Positions 46,132-53,046 of a stretch of 64,000 nucleotides of DNA are shown here, one piece after another. Each line of letters starts with the position of its first letter. Positions within the stretch are counted from its first letter, which is position 1. The notes under the pieces are model-generated. The model saw only the letters and a list, made by a program, of their open reading frames with translations, did not search any database and was not told the DNA's origin. Source of the DNA: Flavobacterium sp. (lineage in GTDB: Bacteria > Bacteroidota > Bacteroidia > Flavobacteriales > Flavobacteriaceae). The translations under genes and the position numbers were made by a program. The stretch lies in contig DNNO01000021.1 in NCBI GenBank assembly GCA_003497625.1, forward strand, positions 165,602 through 229,601, written 5' to 3'.

Positions 46132-47169
46132 ATGTCTAAACCAAAACACATATTGGTAATAAGGCTCTCAGCCATGGGTGATGTCGCGATGACAGTTCCT
46201 GTGTTGAGAGCCTTAGTTTTGCAATATCCCGAAGTAAAAATCACAGTAGTTTCTCGACCTTTTTTTCAACCTTTTTTTGACGGAATTCCGAATGTGAATT
46301 TCTTTGGAGTGGATTTGAAAGAACGACACAAAGGTTTCTTAGGTTTACTTCGTTTATTTTCTGATTTACGAAAATTAAACATTGATGCGGTTGCCGATTT
46401 GCATAATGTACTTCGATCAAAAGTCGTTCGAACCTTATTCGCTTTAAGCGGAAAAAAAGTCGCTGCAACAGATAAAGGAAGAGCCGAAAAGAAAGCATTA
46501 ACCAGTCTAACCAATAAAGTTTTTGCTCCAGTGAAACCAATGGTTGAAAGACATGTAGATACGTTCAAGCAACTTGGATTTTCAATTGATTTATCGAATC
46601 CACAATTTCCTAAAAGAGCTAATTTATCAGAAGAAGTTCTTTCCATCACAGGAACAAAAAATCAAAATTGGATTGGCATTGCACCTTTTGCACAATACGA
46701 AAGTAAAGTGTATCCATTAGATTTAATACAACAAGTAATTGGTGGTTTAGCTGAAACTAAAAATCAAAAAATCTTTTTATTTGGTGGAGGCGAGAAAGAA
46801 ATTAAATTGTTGAATCAATTGCAAAATCAACACGAAAATGTAATCGTTTTAGCAGGAAAACTAAAATTCAAGCAAGAATTAGAAGTGATTTCCAATTTAG
46901 AGGTTATGCTTTCCATGGATTCAGGAAATGCGCATATTGCTGCGATGTTGGGCGTAAAAGTCATAACGCTTTGGGGAGCAACACATCCTTATGCCGGTTT
47001 TAAACCGTTCAATCAACCGAATAATTTTTGTTTGACTTCAGACAGAGTACAATATCCGTTATTGCCAACTTCCATTTATGGAAACAAGAAAGTGGAAGGT
47101 TATGCAGATGTGATGCGAACGATTTTACCTACTCAAGTTATTGAAAAAATAAATTCCAATCTTACCTAG
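46132..47169 (+). CDS. Glycosyltransferase family 9, heptosyltransferase-like
   Basis: The 345-residue GT-B enzyme has ILVIRLSAMGDVAMTVPVL at the N-terminus, ADLHNVLRSKVV near 86, and WIGIAPFAQYESKVYPLDL near residue 180. A late MLSMDSGNAHIAAMLGVKVITLWG carries the family's D-S-G-x-x-H-x-A site. It likely adds a heptose or similar sugar to the LPS inner core. ATG 46132 is chosen over the TTG at 46129. A hairpin (47151-47184) covers its 3' end. Confidence 0.93.
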   Translation: MSKPKHILVIRLSAMGDVAMTVPVLRALVLQYPEVKITVVSRPFFQPFFDGIPNVNFFGVDLKERHKGFLGLLRLFSDLRKLNIDAVADLHNVLRSKVVRTLFALSGKKVAATDKGRAEKKALTSLTNKVFAPVKPMVERHVDTFKQLGFSIDLSNPQFPKRANLSEEVLSITGTKNQNWIGIAPFAQYESKVYPLDLIQQVIGGLAETKNQKIFLFGGGEKEIKLLNQLQNQHENVIVLAGKLKFKQELEVISNLEVMLSMDSGNAHIAAMLGVKVITLWGATHPYAGFKPFNQPNNFCLTSDRVQYPLLPTSIYGNKKVEGYADVMRTILPTQVIEKINSNLT

Positions 47170-47184
47170 ATAAAATTGGAATTT
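47151..47184 (+). terminator. Possible terminator of the GT9 gene
   Basis: AAATTCCAAT (47151-47160) pairs with ATTGGAATTT (47175-47184), overlapping the stop codon. The T run is weak. Confidence 0.45.
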
Positions 47185-47211
47185 AGAATTTATTATTTGG
47201 AATTTTAGCAA

Positions 47212-48264
47212 TTAAACATCATCAAAATCAATCTTGATTGTTGCAGTTGTTGGATGTGCCTGACACGCTAATGTTAATCCTTCTGCGATTTCAGCATCGG
47301 TTAAAATTTGATTCTTTTTCATATCGGCAGCACCTTCGGTAATTTTACAAATACAACTACTGCAAATTCCACCTTGACAAGAATACGGCACATCTAAACC
47401 TTGTTTTAAGGCCGCTTCTAATAAGGTTTGTTTCTGACTCATTTCGAAAGTTGTTTCTTCATCGTCTACTAAAATTGAAATTTTAGTGTGGCCTTCAGCA
47501 CCACCAACAGATTCACTTTCGTTTGAAGAGGTTGAGAACAATTCGAATTTAATGTCAGCATCTGAAATGTTGTTTTCTTTTAAAGTATCCGAAACCAAAT
47601 TGATCATTTCTTCTGGTCCACACAAATAGAATTTTGAGAACTCCATTTCAGCATGTTTGTTTTTCAACACAAAATTCACAGCTGATTTGTCAATTCTGCC
47701 AAACAAAGCATTATCTGCTGTAGATTGACTGTACACATATTGCACAAACAAACGCCCAACATATTGCAATTGTAAATCGTGTAATTGGTTGTGGAAAATA
47801 GTGTCTTTTTCCGATTTATTTCCGAAAACCAACACAAAAGTACTATTTGGTTCTTCCTCTAAAACCGATTTTAAAATCGAGTAAACAGGTGTAATTCCGC
47901 TTCCAGCTACAAAAGCTGCGTAGTTTTTCTGACGTTCTACTTTTGGTTCGAAAGTGAATTTCCCTTCAGGAGTTCCTACTTCGATTACATTTCCAACGGC
48001 TAATTTTTCATTGGCAAACTTAGAGAAGAATCCAGTTTTGATGGCTTTAACGGCAATTCGCAATTCGCCACTTTTTGGAGAAGAACAAATCGAATACGCT
48101 CTTCTAATTTCTTGTCCGTCAAGCGTAACTTTTAAATTTACATATTGTCCAGCAACAAAAGTGTAATATGATTTTAATTCGTCTGGAACATTAAAAAGAA
48201 TCGAAACTGCATCAGCCGTTTCTTTAATGATTTCTTTAATGCTTAATTTATAAAATGATGACAT
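47212..48264 (-). CDS. PaaE-like ferredoxin-NADP reductase with 2Fe-2S domain
   Basis: The 350-residue protein has an FAD-binding domain (RRAYSICSSP near residue 54), an NAD(P)-binding domain (VAGSGITPVYSILKSV near 122 and FYLCGPEEMIN near 212) and a C-terminal plant-type 2Fe-2S ferredoxin domain. That domain has CQGGICSSC plus a fourth Cys near residue 330 (LACQ). This layout matches PaaE/KshB reductases of ring-hydroxylating or epoxidating systems. No partner oxygenase or paa genes are present, so its electron acceptor is unknown. It is convergent to the GT9 gene. Confidence 0.92.
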   Translation of the reverse strand: MSSFYKLSIKEIIKETADAVSILFNVPDELKSYYTFVAGQYVNLKVTLDGQEIRRAYSICSSPKSGELRIAVKAIKTGFFSKFANEKLAVGNVIEVGTPEGKFTFEPKVERQKNYAAFVAGSGITPVYSILKSVLEEEPNSTFVLVFGNKSEKDTIFHNQLHDLQLQYVGRLFVQYVYSQSTADNALFGRIDKSAVNFVLKNKHAEMEFSKFYLCGPEEMINLVSDTLKENNISDADIKFELFSTSSNESESVGGAEGHTKISILVDDEETTFEMSQKQTLLEAALKQGLDVPYSCQGGICSSCICKITEGAADMKKNQILTDAEIAEGLTLACQAHPTTATIKIDFDDV

Positions 48265-48280
48265 GTGATTTTATTTTTTA

Positions 48281-48288
48281 CAAAAATA
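48281..48288 (-). promoter_or_regulatory. -7 element TATTTTTG (minus) for the PaaE-like gene
   Basis: Reading minus, TATTTTTG lies 16 bases upstream of ATG 48264, implying a leader of about ten bases. Confidence 0.5.
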
Positions 48289-48354
48289 CTATTTATCAAG
48301 AAAATAGAAGTAAGAGAAAAGAAAAAAGACTTCAAAAAAATATACTTAAGAATG

Positions 48355-48375
48355 TTATGCATAAGAAAATTATGT
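48355..48375. promoter_or_regulatory. Palindromic operator candidate upstream of padR
   Basis: TTATGCATAA (48355-48364) is a perfect palindrome. It also forms, with the following bases, ATGCATAA-5-TTATGTAT, a second inverted repeat with 7 of 8 positions matching. It lies just upstream of the -7 element, where a PadR repressor would be expected to bind. Confidence 0.5.
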
Positions 48376-48376
48376 A

Positions 48377-48384
48377 TATATTTG
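48377..48384 (+). promoter_or_regulatory. -7 element TATATTTG for padR
   Basis: TATATTTG lies 19 bp before ATG 48404 and fits TAnnTTTG. It directly follows the palindromic operator candidate. Confidence 0.55.
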
Positions 48385-48403
48385 TTTTGAAATTTTTAGT
48401 CTT

Positions 48404-48739
48404 ATGAAAAACTCACAATTATATAAAGGTAGTTTGAATACTATCATTATGAAGCTTTTAGAAGAGCAAGGCAGAATGTATGGCTACGAAATTACTCAAA
48501 AAGTAAAAGAAATTACCAAAGGCGAATTGAATATTACTGAAGGCGCTTTGTATCCAGCGTTGCACAAATTAGAAGCCGATGGTTTATTAGATGTTGAGGT
48601 TGAAAAAGTAGATAATCGTTTAAGAAAATATTACAAACTCACCGAGAAAGGCACTACAGAAACTGTAAACCGTTTAGCCGAATTGGAAGAATTCATCAAA
48701 AACATGCAAACAATTGTAAATCCTAAATTGAGTTATTAA
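48404..48739 (+). CDS. PadR family transcriptional regulator
   Basis: The 111-residue winged-helix protein has YKGSLNTIIMKLLEEQGRMY at the N-terminus, GYEITQKVKEIT near 28, ELNITEGALYPALHKLEADG near 44 and YYKLTEKG near 82. These are standard PadR motifs. It is followed after 1 bp by the first of two membrane proteins, which are likely regulated by it. PadR repressors often bind their own promoter, where a palindrome lies (48355-48364). Confidence 0.93.
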   Translation: MKNSQLYKGSLNTIIMKLLEEQGRMYGYEITQKVKEITKGELNITEGALYPALHKLEADGLLDVEVEKVDNRLRKYYKLTEKGTTETVNRLAELEEFIKNMQTIVNPKLSY

Positions 48740-48740
48740 G

Positions 48741-49364
48741 ATGAAGTTAACGGCTGAAAACATAAAATTCATAGATAATTATCTAAAAAATAGCGAAGTC
48801 ATTTATTACGACATTCGTATGGAAATGCTTGACCATGTAGCAACCGCAGTAGAGCAAAAAATGGAAGCTGAGAATTTAGATTTTTATGATGCTTTCAAAG
48901 GTTATATGGTGGTAAATAAAAAGGAAATTTTGAAAGGAAATAAATTTTGGTCTATCTATTCAAAAGACACAATTTTAAATTTCTTGAAGTTTTTAATTCA
49001 TCCAATAATGATTTTAATTAGTGTTTCATTTTATTTTTTCTATAAAAATGTAGCAGTTTCTAATTATTTTTCAGAATCGTTTACTATTAGAAATCTTTTC
49101 TTTGTGTTCATGATTATTGTAGCATTTTTTCAACTTATCTATTTTCATTTAATTTTAAAACAAAGATTTTTTGTTTTAGAGAAATTAGGTGGTTTATTAG
49201 CAATTATCTACTATTTGCAAATGTTTTTTATGAATCAACATGAAGATGAAAATCCTTCAATAATTACACTGACATTGTTTAGTTATATTATGATAGCTTA
49301 TCTTTTATATTTCATTAAGGAGGTTTATAAATTCAATACTAATAAAAAAAAGTTTGTATTATGA
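48741..49364 (+). CDS. Four-helix membrane protein with soluble N-terminal prefix
   Basis: The 207-residue product begins with a cytoplasmic prefix of about 70 residues (IDNYLKNSEVIYYDIRMEML, then DHVATAVEQKM). Four hydrophobic helices follow, near 83-105, 115-140, 150-168 and 172-192. The prefix resembles the N-terminus of the next gene's product (YVEWYDLQTELVDHLANSIE), so the two are probably paralogues. PadR-linked membrane proteins with such a prefix domain are known, but I cannot name the family. Its stop overlaps the next start by 4 bp. Confidence 0.7.
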   Translation: MKLTAENIKFIDNYLKNSEVIYYDIRMEMLDHVATAVEQKMEAENLDFYDAFKGYMVVNKKEILKGNKFWSIYSKDTILNFLKFLIHPIMILISVSFYFFYKNVAVSNYFSESFTIRNLFFVFMIIVAFFQLIYFHLILKQRFFVLEKLGGLLAIIYYLQMFFMNQHEDENPSIITLTLFSYIMIAYLLYFIKEVYKFNTNKKKFVL

Positions 49365-50059
49365 AACTTACATCTGAACAGATAGACCGTCTTTACCAAT
49401 TCACGCGTCAACATTACGTGGAATGGTACGATTTACAAACTGAGTTAGTCGATCATTTGGCTAATTCTATTGAAGCACAATGGCAAGAAAACCCAAAAAT
49501 TTCGTTTGAAGATGCGTTGCAAATTGAGTTTAAGAAGTTTGGAGTATTTGGATTTATGAATGTGGTAGAGCAAAGAAAATTGGCGCTTAATAAAAAATAC
49601 AATTCTATTATTTGGAAGCATTTTAAAGCTTTTTTTACAATTCCTAAAATCATTGGAACATTAGGATTTATAAGCTCAACATTTTTGACTTTAAGCTATC
49701 TGTCAAATCGAACAGATGTGGTACTTATCGTTTTTACGATAATTGTTTTAAGTTTCTGTCTTTCCATTATTTTCTTTTCAAATAAAAACAAAAAGGAAAG
49801 TAAATTAACGAGCAAAAAATGGTTGTTTAAAGAAATTATATTAGGACGTTCTTCTCTTGTTGGAATGATCTATTTACCCATTCAAATTTTTATTCATTCT
49901 GAAAAAGTAATGGATAATCCTTTTGGTGTTTTTATAATAAGTTTTTTAATAATTGCGATGGCTTTGATAGCATATATTATTTTAATTGAAGTTCCTAAAA
50001 AAGCTGAAGAGTATTTAAAACAAACCTATCCCGAATATGCATTGGAAAATGCTAATTAA
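49361..50059 (+). CDS. Second membrane protein of the PadR operon, paralogue-like
   Basis: The 232-residue product has the same plan as its neighbour: a prefix with the H/D pattern LVDHLANSIEAQWQ near residue 28, then four hydrophobic segments near 93-118, 124-142, 166-185 and 188-213. Partial similarity to the neighbour is seen only in the prefix. Overlap of 4 bp suggests coupled translation, and the pair may assemble as a heteromer. It could be a sensor, a transporter part or a resistance protein; nothing specific is visible. Confidence 0.7.
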   Translation: MKLTSEQIDRLYQFTRQHYVEWYDLQTELVDHLANSIEAQWQENPKISFEDALQIEFKKFGVFGFMNVVEQRKLALNKKYNSIIWKHFKAFFTIPKIIGTLGFISSTFLTLSYLSNRTDVVLIVFTIIVLSFCLSIIFFSNKNKKESKLTSKKWLFKEIILGRSSLVGMIYLPIQIFIHSEKVMDNPFGVFIISFLIIAMALIAYIILIEVPKKAEEYLKQTYPEYALENAN

Positions 50060-50063
50060 ACAA

Positions 50064-50088
50064 AAAGCCTACTCATAAAGTAGGCTTT
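50064..50088. terminator. Bidirectional terminator after the PadR operon
   Basis: AAAGCCTACT (50064-50073) pairs with AGTAGGCTTT (50079-50088) over a 5-nt loop and lies between converging genes. Confidence 0.75.
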
Positions 50089-50094
50089 CGTTTG

Positions 50095-50607
50095 TTATTC
50101 CATAAACAACGCTTTTAATTCCGTTGCTTCGCTTGGTTTCATTTTTCCGGCTAAGACTAAGCTTAGTTGTTTTCTTCTTAATGCTGCTTCGTAACGTTGT
50201 TTTTCAAGTTCTGTTTCTGGTTCAATAGGTGGAACTGGAATTGGTCTTCCTGTTTCATCAACCGCTACAAATGTATAGATAGCTTCGTTCGCTTTATTTT
50301 TAATTCCTGATTCACGGTCTTCAATCCAAACATCAATAAAAATTTCCATAGAAGTATTGAAAGTTCTCGATACTTTAGATTCAACAGTCACCACACTTCC
50401 TAAAGGAATAGCTCTGTTAAACGCCACGTGATTTACTGATGCTGTTACACAAATTCTACGTGAGTGTCTTCTAGCGGTAATACTTGCTGCTCTGTCCATA
50501 CGTGCTAGCAATTCACCACCAAATAAGTTGTTCAAAGGATTCGTTTCACCTGGTAAAACTAAGTCGGTTAAAGTAGTTACCGATTCTGAAGGAAATTTTG
50601 GTTGCAT
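50095..50607 (-). CDS. Acyl-CoA thioesterase, hotdog fold
   Basis: The 170-residue hotdog thioesterase has LVLPGETNPLNNLFGGELL near residue 17, the conserved Asn-Pro-Leu-Gly/Asn turn. RMDRAASITARRHS near 37 and CVTASVNHVAFNRAIPLGSV near 53 also fit. It likely hydrolyses medium or long acyl-CoA. ATG 50607 is preferred over 50652, because a -7 element TATCTTTG (minus, 50619-50626) lies between them. Confidence 0.92.
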   Translation of the reverse strand: MQPKFPSESVTTLTDLVLPGETNPLNNLFGGELLARMDRAASITARRHSRRICVTASVNHVAFNRAIPLGSVVTVESKVSRTFNTSMEIFIDVWIEDRESGIKNKANEAIYTFVAVDETGRPIPVPPIEPETELEKQRYEAALRRKQLSLVLAGKMKPSEATELKALFME

Positions 50608-50618
50608 TGTTTTTTTTA

Positions 50619-50626
50619 CAAAGATA
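50619..50626 (-). promoter_or_regulatory. -7 element TATCTTTG (minus) for the thioesterase gene
   Basis: Reading minus, TATCTTTG lies 11 bases upstream of ATG 50607, giving a nearly leaderless mRNA. Confidence 0.5.
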
Positions 50627-50705
50627 ATGAGGTTTTCGAATATTATATGCAAAAAAAAATCCCAAAACAGGGATTTTAATAATTATTACGCAAAGTGTTA
50701 AAAAA

Positions 50706-51647
50706 TTATTCTATCATTAACCACGCTTCTGCATTATGTGTTTTTTGTATGTTTTTTCTATCGGTTTGAGCTTCTTGTAGTGTTTTAAAACTAGCATACA
50801 CCACAGGATATAAATTGTGTTTGTTTAAAGGAAGCATTTTTGCGTTTTTAAAACCAGCAGCTTTTAATTCGGCAATGGCTTTGTTGGCATTTTCTTCACT
50901 TCTATATGCACCAGCTACTAAATGATAAGGCATTTTTTCTTCAACAGGAGCAGCCACACTTAATTCAACTGCTTCAACTGGAGCGCTAATTAGAAAAGTT
51001 GCTTGTTGAATTTGTTGTTGTACTTTTTCTTGTACATTTTTCTGAACGGCTAATGTTTTCGTTTCAATTTGTTGGTCATAATACGTTTTATAACCAAAAC
51101 CACCAGCACCCAACATAGTTACAAAAACAGCGGCATATTTCAAATACGAGTAATCTCTTTTTCTTTCAGGAGTAAAAATAATTGGTGCTTTTTCTTCTAA
51201 AGCTTCCACTTCTTGTTTTAGAACTTCTCTAGTAATTTCAGGAGAAACAAAAGGAGTTAATCCAAACGAATCCGTTAAATAATTTACCGTATTTGCTGGT
51301 TCAAAAACCCAATTCATTTCATTGTTAACCGAAATTTCACCAATGTTTTTCAACACCACACGATTGCGGTTTTGCAACAAATAGGTCCATTCGTTCACCA
51401 CATCACCAATTTTGATTACCGCTAATTCGTACGACATTTTTTCTTGTAATGCCACATGATTTGCTAATAAACCATCATTGTTTTTTACATTCGCATTAAA
51501 CGAAACCACTTTTTTAGGTGGAAAAAACGAACTTGCGCTTCCAGTAACGTGAGCGGACACGGTTTCAGTTAAAAACGCACCAAAGCCAGGAACAGTAACG
51601 CACTGATAACGATATAATAAGTCGGATATGTGTTTTTCTATCTGCAT
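50706..51647 (-). CDS. HU-CCDC81 and SPOR domain membrane protein
   Basis: The 313-residue product has an N-terminal HU-CCDC81-like region in two halves (residues 1-75: ISDLLYRYQCVTVPGFGAFL, and 76-155: YLLQNRNRVVLKNIGEISV). Next come one transmembrane helix near 168-186 (YLKYAAVFVTMLGAGGFGY), a periplasmic linker rich in Gln, and a C-terminal SPOR domain near 235-313 (YHLVAGAYRSEENANKAI). SPOR binds denuded septal peptidoglycan, while HU-like domains bind DNA in other proteins. The protein could thus link the nucleoid or a cytoplasmic partner to the division site; this is inference. Confidence 0.88.
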   Translation of the reverse strand: MQIEKHISDLLYRYQCVTVPGFGAFLTETVSAHVTGSASSFFPPKKVVSFNANVKNNDGLLANHVALQEKMSYELAVIKIGDVVNEWTYLLQNRNRVVLKNIGEISVNNEMNWVFEPANTVNYLTDSFGLTPFVSPEITREVLKQEVEALEEKAPIIFTPERKRDYSYLKYAAVFVTMLGAGGFGYKTYYDQQIETKTLAVQKNVQEKVQQQIQQATFLISAPVEAVELSVAAPVEEKMPYHLVAGAYRSEENANKAIAELKAAGFKNAKMLPLNKHNLYPVVYASFKTLQEAQTDRKNIQKTHNAEAWLMIE

Positions 51648-51652
51648 AACAA

Positions 51653-51660
51653 CAAAGTTA
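51653..51660 (-). promoter_or_regulatory. -7 element TAACTTTG (minus) for the HU-CCDC81/SPOR gene
   Basis: Reading minus, TAACTTTG ends only 5 bases before ATG 51647, suggesting a leaderless or nearly leaderless transcript. Confidence 0.45.
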
Positions 51661-51755
51661 GATAATCAATAGCAATATCAAAATTTTATCAACAAAAATT
51701 ATTAACAATTGCTATTTTTACTGTAAATAATTGTAAATAAGGTGTTTGTGATTTT

Positions 51756-51830
51756 TGTCATCCTGAGCTTGTCGAAGGGCTGCTGTCCGCTCTACACGGT
51801 GCCGCTCCCATCAGGGCTAATTAGGTTTCT
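51756..51830. repeat. GC-rich interspersed repeat of the TGTCATCCTGA type
   Basis: Within an otherwise AT-rich 260-bp gap, TGTCATCCTGAGCTTGTCGA (51756-51775) begins a block that continues with GGGCTGCTGTCCGCTCTACA and ends near CATCAGGGCTAATTAG (about 51829). Its base composition is unlike its surroundings. Elements of this kind recur between genes in many flavobacteria. No coding potential is seen. Confidence 0.6.
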
Positions 51831-51839
51831 ATTTTCTTT

Positions 51840-51870
51840 TTTGGATTATTGCTAAAAAGAACTATTTTTG
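51840..51870 (+). promoter_or_regulatory. Promoter of dprA (-33 TTTG, -7 TATTTTTG)
   Basis: TTTG at 51840-51843 and TATTTTTG at 51863-51870 are 19 bp apart, an exact match to the Bacteroidetes consensus. The dprA ATG is 37 bp downstream. Confidence 0.65.
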
Positions 51871-51907
51871 TTCTTCAATTATACGCCAAATAAATTTTAT
51901 ACACGCC

Positions 51908-53011
51908 ATGACACAGTCAGAATTATACCACACGCTTGCGTTGATGCAAGTGGAAGGAGTAGGAGATGTAATCGCCAAAAAACTCATTCAACATTGTGGA
52001 AATGCTACAGAAGTCTTCGCTTCAAAAAAATCCCAACTTCAAAAAATTGACGGCATTGGTTCGGTTGTAATTAAAAATTTGCAAGATAAATCCGTTTTCA
52101 AAAAAGCGGAAGCTGAACTCCAATTCATTGCGCAAGAAAATATTTCTACTACGTATTTTCAAGAAGAAAACTATCCCGAACGATTAAAAAACTGCTACGA
52201 TAGTCCCGTACTTTTATTCCAAGCGGGAAATATCGATTTACAAAACCAAAAAATCATTAGTATTGTCGGCACACGTCAAATTACGACGTATGGCATGGAA
52301 TTTACTAAGAAATTAATTGAAGAAATTTCACCATTAAATCCCGTTATTGTTAGCGGTTTCGCTTACGGCGTGGATATTTATGCGCATCAAATAGCAATGG
52401 ATTGTGGTTTGCAAACCATTGGTGTTTTGGCACACGGATTGAATCAAATTTATCCGAAAACACACAAAAAGTACATGGCAAAAATGGAGCAGAACGGTGG
52501 CTTTTTAACCGAATTTTGGAGTACCAGCAATCCTGACAAAGAAAATTTCATCAAACGAAATCGCATTGTTGCCGGTATTAGCGAAGCAACCATTGTAATT
52601 GAAAGTGCCGAAAGAGGCGGTTCGTTAGTCACGGCTAATTTAGCCAACGATTACAACCGAGACGTTTTCGCTGTTCCAGGAAGAACTACGGATAAGTACA
52701 GTCAAGGTTGCAACAATTTGATTAAAACACAACGCGCCAATTTACTCACTTCGGCAGCAGATTTGGTGTATATTTTGAATTGGGAATTGCAACGCGAATC
52801 TCAAAAAGTAGTGCAAAAACAGTTGTTCGTTACCTTAACTGATGAAGAACAAATCATCTACGATTACCTTCAAAAAACAGGAAAAGAAATGATGGACATC
52901 ATCGCTTTAGAATGCGATTTTCCAATTTATCGAATTTCGTCCATTTTGTTAAATATGGAACTAAAAGGCATAATCCGACCTTTGCCAGGGAAAATGTTTG
53001 AGGTGGTTTAA
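51908..53011 (+). CDS. dprA: DNA-processing protein DprA
   Basis: The 367-residue protein has an N-terminal helix-hairpin-helix region (VEGVGDVIAKKLI and IDGIGSVVIKNLQ, residues 15-65). A Rossmann domain follows with SIVGTRQITTYGMEF near residue 117, VSGFAYGVDIYAHQIA near 148 and RNRIVAGISEATIVIE near 215, and a C-terminal winged helix near 310-367 ends it. DprA protects and loads RecA on incoming single-stranded DNA during natural transformation. Length is typical. Confidence 0.96.
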   Translation: MTQSELYHTLALMQVEGVGDVIAKKLIQHCGNATEVFASKKSQLQKIDGIGSVVIKNLQDKSVFKKAEAELQFIAQENISTTYFQEENYPERLKNCYDSPVLLFQAGNIDLQNQKIISIVGTRQITTYGMEFTKKLIEEISPLNPVIVSGFAYGVDIYAHQIAMDCGLQTIGVLAHGLNQIYPKTHKKYMAKMEQNGGFLTEFWSTSNPDKENFIKRNRIVAGISEATIVIESAERGGSLVTANLANDYNRDVFAVPGRTTDKYSQGCNNLIKTQRANLLTSAADLVYILNWELQRESQKVVQKQLFVTLTDEEQIIYDYLQKTGKEMMDIIALECDFPIYRISSILLNMELKGIIRPLPGKMFEVV

Positions 53012-53046
53012 TTTTAAACTCGTAAATTAGTACAAATTTAAATTCC

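Noticed and set aside
46241..46649. Two minus-strand frames inside the GT9 gene
   Set aside because: They are antisense shadows; the plus-strand protein has all GT9 motifs.
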